NCBI GenBank assembly: GCA_038373885.1
Contig: JAWZYV010013014.1
Location: 1 to 64,000, forward strand
Direction: 5' to 3'
DNA length: 64,000 bases
DNA from: Cheiracanthium punctorium
Lineage: Eukaryota; Arthropoda; Arachnida; Araneae; Cheiracanthiidae
The first letter of the stretch is position 1, and each line of letters starts with the position of its first letter. This document shows, one piece after another, positions 61,001 through 64,000 of the stretch. The position numbers and the translations under genes are program-made. Below the pieces are notes generated by a model. That model was given only the letters and a program-made list of their open reading frames with translations, searched no databases and had not been told where the DNA came from.

Positions 61001-61631
61001 CACTATTTAGAAATAATGCAATTTTCAAATACTTAAGAAAATTTCAATAAAAAATTATTCCTGGTCTGTAGCACAACTAGTAGGCAGTCTTTTCAAACAA
61101 AACTGTAAGAAAGTCGATAATTATCTAGACTTCTAAGCTGTAAAAAGCCGAGCCTCAAATTTTATATTTTCATGGATTTATGCATTTTCATACACAATAT
61201 TATGAGAAAAATATTTACTGCTTGGATTTTTATAGGTTGGGAAAGTTTTTTGTACAGAATTTTATTACGGGAATGACATTTAAATAGTCTCTGTTTGATA
61301 ATTAATGTTAAATCCCAAACCACAAGTTTTCATTTTTGAAATGGATGACACAAAATTCAAGCTGATGATTAACTTATATCTGTATGTGATATATATATAA
61401 TATAAACTACTGAACATATTAAAAGATTGCAACATATTCAGTAAAAGTTGGTGCAGAATCTCAAATCACCATTCCATAGATGATCATCTGTCTCAAAAGA
61501 TAAATCCTGAATATCCAGTTCAGCAAAGTCATCGTACTCGTTGGAGAAATCTCCTCGTCCAGGCATGTAACCAGCCATTTCTTGATACATTGCTGATCCA
61601 ATAATTGGTCTAGGAGGATCTTGGGAAAATG
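33750..61631 (-). CDS. TADA2A: Transcriptional adaptor ADA2a, 3' part of gene (six exons)
   Basis: ADA2a is the adaptor of nuclear histone acetyltransferase complexes (ATAC in animals). It bridges the GCN5/PCAF acetyltransferase and ADA3 and ends in a SWIRM-type DNA/nucleosome-binding domain. Exons in transcript order are 61631-61470, 56184-55966, 52244-52084, 45370-45286, 37025-36949 and 33935-33750, about 296 codons. All have AG/GT borders and compatible phases (1, 1, 0, 1, 0). Diagnostic text includes EMAGYMPGRGDF, QSRLRERARRK, RAPPLNIVGMTGYEKL and IKIDVNKTRKIYD, matching the animal ADA2a central region and C-terminus in order and spacing. The APPLN...G...KL linker points to ADA2a rather than ADA2b. 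The N-terminal ZZ finger and SANT exons are missing, presumably beyond 64 kb. Introns of about 3-8 kb are full of transposons. No frame breaks were seen, so it is probably functional. Confidence 0.94.
34086..34479. mobile_element. piggyBac-like miniature element
   Basis: Flanked by TTAA at 34082-34085 and 34480-34483, with ends CCCTTTGAGGCAC and CGTTAAAGGG. It lies in the last TADA2A intron. The interior matches the 31235 and 54400 copies, including gtgctaaaaagtaaag and cccgcaactatttttatag. Confidence 0.8.
34490..35770. other. TADA2A intron, no further feature
   Basis: AT-rich intron sequence. Near 35330 cagtggcagatggagg resembles a hAT end without a partner. Nothing else supported. Confidence 0.45.
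35775..36491. mobile_element. Tc1/mariner-type non-autonomous element
   Basis: Flanked by TA on both sides. It begins CAGTGTGTGTCAAAA and ends TTGACACTCTG, roughly inverse. The interior matches 49469-50075 in the same orientation (for example gaatgcaaa.gtttattgct and taaaatgt.c). No transposase frame. It lies in a TADA2A intron. Confidence 0.65.
36949..37025 (-). CDS. TADA2A: TADA2A internal exon (linker to SWIRM)
   Basis: Acceptor tgtttaattag, donor gtaataat. With the split first codon it encodes VERKRAPPLNIVGMTGYEK and then LTSKERE. The APPLN(I/L)xG(M/L)xGxEKL stretch is the conserved entry to the ADA2a SWIRM domain. The exon was found by reading the minus strand; it is too short to stand out as an open frame. 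Confidence 0.93.
37030..37649. other. TADA2A intron, AT-rich
   Basis: Low-complexity AT-rich intron sequence up to the perfect inverted repeat. No feature seen. Confidence 0.5.
37650..38582. repeat. 97-bp perfect inverted repeat bracketing 739 bp
   Basis: Arms 37650-37746 and 38486-38582 are identical when one is reversed, base for base over 97 positions, and identity stops sharply at both edges. No target duplication flanks them, and the interior has no transposase-like frame; the 96-codon minus frame there has no motif. It could be a young inverted-repeat transposon or a templated inverted duplication. It lies in a TADA2A intron. Confidence 0.92.
38600..39515. other. TADA2A intron, AT-rich
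   Basis: No coding, RNA or transposon feature that I can support. Confidence 0.5.
39517..40130 (-). pseudogene. Decayed hAT transposase 3' part
   Basis: On the minus strand frames read LIDLGNDMFY, then CVPGNQLESY, then SSGFCEYGFSALMEISPKN. The last matches the C(E/S)xGFSAL motif in the dimerisation domain of hAT transposases. A one-base shift follows, continuing RLTVDDKMQTCLAALKSPI as in the usual C-terminus (D.R.AL...RID). The sequence then runs out to a GTGATTTTCAAA end resembling CAGTGGTTTTCAAA. Several stops and a frameshift show it is dead. It is a separate lineage from the miniature hAT elements here. Confidence 0.75.
40140..40830. other. TADA2A intron, possible hAT continuation
   Basis: The leftward part may contain more of the decayed hAT coding region, but frames are too broken to assign. 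Otherwise AT-rich. Confidence 0.35.
40835..40989. repeat. Near-perfect 74-bp hairpin
   Basis: Arms 40835-40908 and 40916-40989 pair at 71 of 74 positions around a 7-base loop (tggtttg). Shared words include agatagcttaat and gaattaaaagaatgc. It is longer and more perfectly paired than a typical microRNA precursor. It is probably a miniature foldback transposon, although a small-RNA source is possible since it lies inside a transcribed intron. Confidence 0.9.
41525..43353. mobile_element. Candidate 1.8-kb inverted-repeat transposon
   Basis: The word ATTCTAAAAAGGTGGGT near 41530 recurs exactly inverted near 43332, close to both ends. Possible 4-bp flanks AAAG are seen on each side. A 127-codon minus-strand frame at 42772-43155 has no transposase motif. 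The superfamily is unassigned, and the element is probably non-autonomous or decayed. Confidence 0.55.
43723..44490. mobile_element. pogo/Tigger-like element, copy 1
   Basis: Starts CAGTGAAATTTCTTGGGAG after a TA and ends CACAGAAGTTTCACTG. Interior text gttaagagaggtggtcactaa and gtataaacatttga recurs in the copy at 62084. Ends of the CAGTGAAA type with TA targets suit pogo/Tigger. The right-hand TA has changed to TG. No intact transposase. Confidence 0.6.
44505..44998. mobile_element. piggyBac-like miniature element, subfamily 2
   Basis: TTAA at 44501-44504 and 44999-45002, with ends CCCTACAATGCATG and TATGCACTCTAGGG, inverse with mismatches. It is unrelated inside to the CCCTTTGA group. It lies in a TADA2A intron. 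Confidence 0.7.
45010..45275. other. TADA2A intron sequence
   Basis: Short AT-rich stretch before the exon donor, with a C-run near 45165 and an A-run. Nothing else seen. Confidence 0.5.
45286..45370 (-). CDS. TADA2A: TADA2A internal exon
   Basis: Acceptor tttactag, donor gtaagt. It encodes DEATCQQYIRRQ, VLKENSHGL and SDIVPGL, with one base left for the next exon. CQQ(W/Y)(I/L)RRQ is the conserved ADA2a stretch between the central region and the SWIRM linker. Confidence 0.92.
45375..46199. other. TADA2A intron, AT-rich
   Basis: No feature supported up to the CAGGG-ended insertion. Confidence 0.5.
46205..46735. mobile_element. CAGGG-ended element with 5-bp duplication, copy 1
   Basis: Begins CAGGGTTTCTACAG and ends CTGTAGAAACCCTG, perfect inverses, flanked by CATAA on both sides. 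Sub-terminal ttccctgac words recur many times at both ends, probably transposase-binding repeats. It has no transposase. CAGGG ends and a 5-bp duplication fit the hAT branch that makes 5-bp duplications; Transib also makes 5-bp duplications but has CAC ends. Confidence 0.88.
47105..47325 (-). pseudogene. Unassigned transposon-like coding remnant
   Basis: A minus-strand frame open for about 70 codons, preceded by a stop, reads KTFDELEEWKQKTIFKKQK, later NEGKKKDLLAMLEYLYEKYH and NFYKEV. The KKKDLL...Y..FY motif resembles C-terminal tails of repetitive, transposon-encoded arthropod proteins, but I cannot name the family. It has no place in ADA2a, so it is not an exon of that gene. It sits between two CAGGG-ended elements. 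Confidence 0.4.
47351..47860. mobile_element. CAGGG-ended element with 5-bp duplication, copy 2
   Basis: Same ends and internal words as the 46205 copy, 615 bp away in the same orientation. The flanks aaccc and taccc match at four of five positions. Many substitutions separate the two copies, so they are independent insertions or an old tandem pair. Confidence 0.85.
47865..48440. other. TADA2A intron, AT-rich
   Basis: No feature supported. Confidence 0.5.
48447..48932. mobile_element. piggyBac-like miniature element, subfamily 3
   Basis: TTAA at 48443-48446 and 48933-48936, with ends CCCTTTCTGGGCAG and GCCCATCTGGAAAGGG, inverse with mismatches. The interior is AT-rich without coding frame. 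Confidence 0.75.
48940..49460. other. TADA2A intron
   Basis: A locally repeated phrase, ttctactttataagcttacc, occurs near 49130 and again in part near 49155. No other feature. Confidence 0.45.
49469..51629. mobile_element. TA-flanked element with CAGGGTGCCCC ends
   Basis: Starts CAGGGTGCCCCCAAAAG after TA and ends CTTTTTGGGGCACCCTG before TA, inverse with one mismatch. The left 600 bp match the smaller element at 35775. The middle (about 50500-51130) has different character and may be a later insertion. No transposase motif was seen in any frame, so it is decayed or non-autonomous. Confidence 0.65.
50515..51130 (+). promoter_or_regulatory. Promoter-to-polyA block resembling a solo LTR
   Basis: Forward strand: tagtatataagctagag is a strong TATA box near 50726, followed about 30 bp later by a tcagttc initiator-like word, and an AATAAA near 51117. 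CpG-bearing text upstream (tttgcgtgtcgcgttttgat) contrasts with surrounding DNA. This order, TATA then polyadenylation signal within about 600 bp, is typical of an LTR. TG...CA borders and a 4-6-bp duplication could not be fixed, so the call is tentative. Confidence 0.33.
51640..52040. other. TADA2A intron, AT-rich
   Basis: No feature supported before the long T-run that borders the next exon's donor. Confidence 0.5.
52084..52244 (-). CDS. TADA2A: TADA2A internal exon (central region)
   Basis: Acceptor ttgaattctgcag, donor gtaagatc. It encodes EEKLKRRIKVLQDSRKAGL, a tail of basic helical sequence, and FLDEVLGQIK, matching the (R)R.IK.LQ...AGI and EVL motifs of ADA2a. A run of about 30 A residues begins roughly ten bases into the intron on the coding strand. 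The first two bases complete a codon from the previous exon. Confidence 0.94.
52311..52717. mobile_element. Degenerate piggyBac-like miniature element
   Basis: TTAA at 52307-52310 and 52718-52721, with ends CACTTTGATG and TTAAAGGG. It contains aaactaccagcatcac and caatgctgaaaa family words. The first base of the left end has drifted from C(CC). It lies just upstream of the central TADA2A exon. Confidence 0.6.
52725..54395. other. TADA2A intron, AT-rich
   Basis: Large AT-rich stretch. Parts near 52790-52990 echo the interior of the 48447 element (tgtttaaggatattctt-like text), suggesting a decayed relative. No gene supported. Confidence 0.45.
54400..54833 (-). mobile_element. piggyBac-like miniature element, left end lost
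   Basis: The right end GCCTCAAAGGG is followed by TTAA at 54834-54837. Inside is a foldback with cgatcgaaacgttcatca and its inverse, and the family phrase tagttgcgggtgacatagct. It is inverted relative to the 31235 and 34086 copies. The left terminus is missing or too diverged. Confidence 0.7.
54840..55628. other. TADA2A intron, AT-rich
   Basis: A short inverted phrase, cccctctttgattatgtcaaagagggg near 55178, forms a small hairpin. Nothing else supported. Confidence 0.5.
55634..55901. mobile_element. piggyBac-like miniature element
   Basis: TTAA at 55630-55633 and 55902-55905, with ends CCCTTTGACATGC and GCTTCAAAAG. It lies only 65 bp from the donor of the next TADA2A exon. Confidence 0.7.
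55966..56184 (-). CDS. TADA2A: TADA2A internal exon (central region)
   Basis: Acceptor gttaatctag, donor gtaagtat. It encodes 73 codons' worth of sequence, including LQKAVLNIYQSRLRERARRK and FTPDDFYLFMEG. The AV..IY.SRL.ER.RRK motif is diagnostic of ADA2. An alternative donor (gtatct) nine bases earlier keeps the same phase, but the chosen one is consensus and gives the family's usual spacing to IK.LQ. Confidence 0.94.
56297..57272. mobile_element. CATACCTGCC-ended element, 6-bp duplication
   Basis: Ends CATACCTGCCAAC and GTTGGCAGGTATG are perfect inverses, flanked by CTATTG on both sides. Near the ends many aacagaag/cttctg words repeat in both orientations. No transposase. The 6-bp duplication and ends do not identify a superfamily for me. 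It contains a smaller element at 56865. Confidence 0.85.
56865..57095. mobile_element. Nested miniature element with TA target
   Basis: Starts CACTGCAAAAAAAGTCT after TA and ends AGACTTTTTTTGCAGTA before TA. The next 20 bases (aaatttacagaaaaa) are also inverted at the other end. Probably Tc1/mariner-type, inserted into the surrounding CATACCTGCC element. Confidence 0.75.
57832..58394. mobile_element. CAGGG-ended element, copy nested in Tc1-like element
   Basis: Begins CAGGGTGTCTACC and ends GGTAGACACCCTG, perfect inverses, flanked by TATAT on both sides. It shares most of its interior with the 62994 copy (tttgggaggtcccgggaaa, cggtccaaaaaatgcg-type text). Confidence 0.88.
58400..59343 (+). 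pseudogene. DD34E transposase, disrupted
   Basis: Frames in order: a helix-turn-helix-like TVSNFIRNPDRNRKRKTG RP stretch, VIFSDEKKFNLDGPDG (first catalytic D), IFQQDGASIHTA (second D) and SPDLNIVENIW (E). There are exactly 34 residues between the second D and the E, so this is a DD34E Tc1-type enzyme, which cuts and pastes its element at TA. The last 80 codons from 59101 to 59343 are open and end IPY. Upstream the frame is broken by several shifts and stops, and the N-terminus is lost. It is inactive. Confidence 0.88.
59769..59842 (+). ncRNA. tRNA-like pseudogene or SINE head
   Basis: The A-box-like tggtgtagtggctaa and a good B box GGGTTCGATTCCC are correctly spaced, and the T arm pairs well. 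The acceptor ends pair poorly and no convincing anticodon stem forms, so this is a tRNA-derived SINE head or dead tRNA rather than a working tRNA gene. A CAGGG-ended element begins 13 bp downstream. Confidence 0.5.
59855..60146. mobile_element. CAGGG-ended element, short copy
   Basis: Begins CAGGGTTGCTACTC, ends ATAGTAACCCTG, and is flanked by TAATT on both sides. Internal ttccctga words match the family. At 292 bp it is the shortest member here. Confidence 0.85.
60150..61460. other. TADA2A intron, AT-rich
   Basis: A C-run near 60700 is the only notable low-complexity feature. No gene or element end supported. Confidence 0.5.
61470..61631 (-). CDS. TADA2A: TADA2A first exon present in window
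   Basis: Acceptor tttttatgtag, donor gtgatttg, a weaker non-consensus GT. It encodes FSQDPPRP, EMAGYMPGRGDFSNEYDDFA and ELDIQDLSFETDD. The (M)AGYMP.R.DF..E(Y/F)D..AE.D..D..F motif is a hallmark of ADA2 proteins just after the SANT domain. Two leading bases complete a codon from an upstream exon not found in the window. Confidence 0.94.
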
Positions 61632-61639
61632 CTACATAA

Positions 61640-62080
61640 AAATAAATGAATAAATAAATAAATATATATATGTCATACAAGCGATCATTTATTAAAAACA
61701 TCTTTCACTTTGGGGGCATCTGGACTATAAATTGTAATTTCAAAACATGGTGCAATACTTGTTGCCTAGGAGGGTCTAACTTGTCAATCATAAGGGTGTC
61801 TCGCCAGCAGGCGCCTCCCATGTCTGCTAATTTAGCAAATGAGGATTTTGTTATGGTTTTGTAGACCAACTAGACGATGGACAGACAGAGCTGCTGCCTA
61901 GTGGACACTCTGTGAACTTAACAAACAAAACCAGGAGACATCTACTGCAGAGCAGCTCTTCCTGACTTCGAGAGATTTCCAAACTCCTCTGTATATAATT
62001 TGTAAATATGCCTCAATAAAATAATCCAGATGGACGTTGCCGTTTGTGCTGTTCCTAAACCACTCACGCACGACATATAT
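61640..62080. other. TADA2A intron
   Basis: More balanced composition near 61770-62030 (gtctcgccagcaggcgcctc). No exon with ADA2 SANT or ZZ character was found here. Possibly an old repeat. Confidence 0.4.
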
Positions 62081-62083
62081 ATA

Positions 62084-62782
62084 CAGGGAAACTTCTCAGA
62101 AGCAACCACCCTCATTATGCAAAAAATCAGTCCTTAAGGAAGGTGGTCGCTCAAAGAAGTATAAACATTTGATATTTATGAAACTGCATATCAATATGTA
62201 AGTAATTATGATAACATATTTTTAAAATTTAATCTTTAATAAAATATTTAGAAATATCGGATTATTTCAGTCTTTCTTCTTTCTCCGAAATTACTTCTCT
62301 CTCTACTTTATTTTTTACACCTGACAAAAGAGCATTTATCCTGATATTCTTCATTCATTCTAAATTTGCCACAACACAATCTATTTGCTTTTTGGGCTTT
62401 CCCACAACCAAAAGTAACTGTCAATTTCCTCTTTGAATTTCCTTTTTCCATGTAACTCGATCACACCAATATGCTATTCCAAAGGTAAGGTAAAAACACT
62501 CGTTTCTGAGACATATCTCTTCTCAAACCTACAAGATTTGTATGTGATATGTACTTGTACCTACTGTCTTACAGTAGAGCGAGTGGTTTGGAATGCAGTT
62601 TTTGTTTACTTCTGAAAAAAATGCTAGAAAATCTTCGGACAAGGAACCAGGTCTGGTCACTCATAGAGGGTTGTATGGTCCCTTCTGAAGGTTCTTTTAA
62701 CGTTAAGTAGATAGGGTAAAATATTGGTCTTTGGTCAGGAGTGGGTCACTTATTAGAGGTGGTAGCTGATAAAATTTCAATG
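62084..62782. mobile_element. pogo/Tigger-like element, copy 2
   Basis: TA on both sides, starting CAGGGAAACTTCTCAGAAG and ending ATAAAATTTCAATG. Shares gaaggtggtcgctcaaagaa and gtataaacatttgat with copy 1 at 43723 along most of its length. No intact transposase frame. Confidence 0.65.
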
Positions 62783-62993
62783 TATAATATGTCACTATCA
62801 AACTAGGATCTAAATACCATACCACACAACAATATTTGTTCTTCATTTCAATTCTTTGAGATTTAGCACCTGCTAACTCTAATCTGTGAGTCTGTACACA
62901 CTAACAAAATTGAGCTCCAGAATTTTTTTTTAAAACTATGCCCGCCTAGATTCTTGAGCATATGTTGCCTTGCAACCCAATACCAGGGTGTCA

Positions 62994-63512
62994 ACCAAAT
63001 TTCTGAAAGTCAATTTCCTGACTTTTGGGAGGTCCCGGGAAAATATTCCTGACCAATGTATTTTACTTAGGCAATTGCACAATGTCTTTATATTTGCATA
63101 TTTTGTACAAATTCTTTAAATCAATTTTAACTGAAGTATATAGGATTAAGCTTTCATCAATTGAGAAACAGATGTAGTTGCACTTTCTGATAGAATTAAC
63201 AAACTGTTCTTGGAAATACGGTCCTAAGAAATAAGTTACCAAGTAAGCTAATTTGTCTTTTACCCTCCTGTCATGATGGATGAGTCCCCCATTTTTCCCT
63301 CCTTATACAAACACATTGCTTGGTGCTTTCGCGGTCCGAAAAATGCGTTGTGGTTTCTTTCGGTTTCCAGTCTGACAATTAGAGAGAAAGTGTAAAAAAA
63401 AAAAAAGTTAATTCTTTTGGTGAATTTTCCGGATCCATTATCCAATTTCCTGTTTTTTTCCTGACCCATTTTCCAGGCTTTTTCCAGACTTTGCGGAGCA
63501 GTAGACACCCTG
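62994..63512. mobile_element. CAGGG-ended element, copy near right edge
   Basis: Begins CAGGGTGTCAACC and ends GTAGACACCCTG, flanked by AATAC on both sides. The interior is closely similar to the 57832 copy. Confidence 0.88.
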
Positions 63513-63519
63513 AATACAC

Positions 63520-64000
63520 ATAAGAAACTGCTCCAGTAAATGGGGAGTCATAAAAAGTACAAAGAAAGGATGTCTTGTAAAGCAGGACAAGCAGGGCTTG
63601 ATTAGCGAAAAGGGTTCCCTCTTAGTACCCTCAAAATTTTAGATATTTAAAGTGGGCCCCAAAAATGACTAAAAATCTGTGATTAAAAATTCTAGTTTTT
63701 GCTATCAAATTCAGTTTTAAAGAATTTATATTTGAGAAAGTGTACTGAAAACATACACTTCTTTCATAATGTTCTGTTATTAAACTAAAATATATAAATG
63801 CTTTGAATCGATAAGTTTTTAAAAATTTGTTTAACAACCATTTATCCCATCTTGACCTTCTAGTCGGAAACTTCTCCGATATCTGATGGAGATATGGTCA
63901 CCTTTCTTACAATATACTTTTATAATATTTAAATCATTTGCTGAAGTGCACTGTAATACTATGATAAATCTAATTCAGCAACTAAAAATTGTAGAATTCT
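63520..64000. other. Presumed TADA2A intron, right edge
   Basis: AT-rich. I looked for ADA2 SANT-domain text on the minus strand and found none. Confidence 0.45.

Overview
This window reads as the genome of an invertebrate animal, most likely an arthropod. It is AT-rich, has long transposon-filled introns with consensus GT-AG splice sites, carries many cut-and-paste DNA transposons and a Jockey-like LINE, and has no bacterial operon structure. The taxon cannot be fixed from sequence alone.

Layout. Bases 1 to about 6,340 are not ordinary genomic DNA. The first 1.67 kb contains only G and T, A then appears gradually, C is essentially absent until about 4.58 kb, and normal AT-rich sequence starts abruptly near 6.34 kb. 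I treat this as a probable base-calling or assembly artefact, and its long open frames are meaningless. From 6.3 to 33.4 kb the DNA is mostly repeats: a dispersed 1.1-kb duplication, a 942-bp tandem duplication, LINE fragments, hAT- and piggyBac-type miniature elements, a Mutator-like foldback, and a few isolated exon-like segments on the minus strand that may belong to an unidentified gene.

The one gene I recognise runs on the minus strand from 61.6 kb to 33.75 kb. Six exons with matching phases encode the central region and the SWIRM-type C-terminus of transcriptional adaptor ADA2a (TADA2A), a chromatin-complex subunit that works with GCN5/PCAF acetyltransferase. The N-terminal ZZ and SANT exons lie beyond the right edge or were not found. 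Its introns hold most of the transposons listed.

The strongest new observations concern transposons. Five CAGGG-ended elements share terminal motifs, four of them with exact 5-bp target duplications. Two diverged copies of one repeat each carry a hAT insertion at a site that is empty in the other copy. A decayed DD34E Tc1-like element has its left end replaced by an inverted copy of its right end and contains a nested insertion. There is also a 97-bp inverted repeat that is identical in both arms and sits inside a TADA2A intron. No CRISPR array, bacterial system, rRNA or intact transposase gene was seen.
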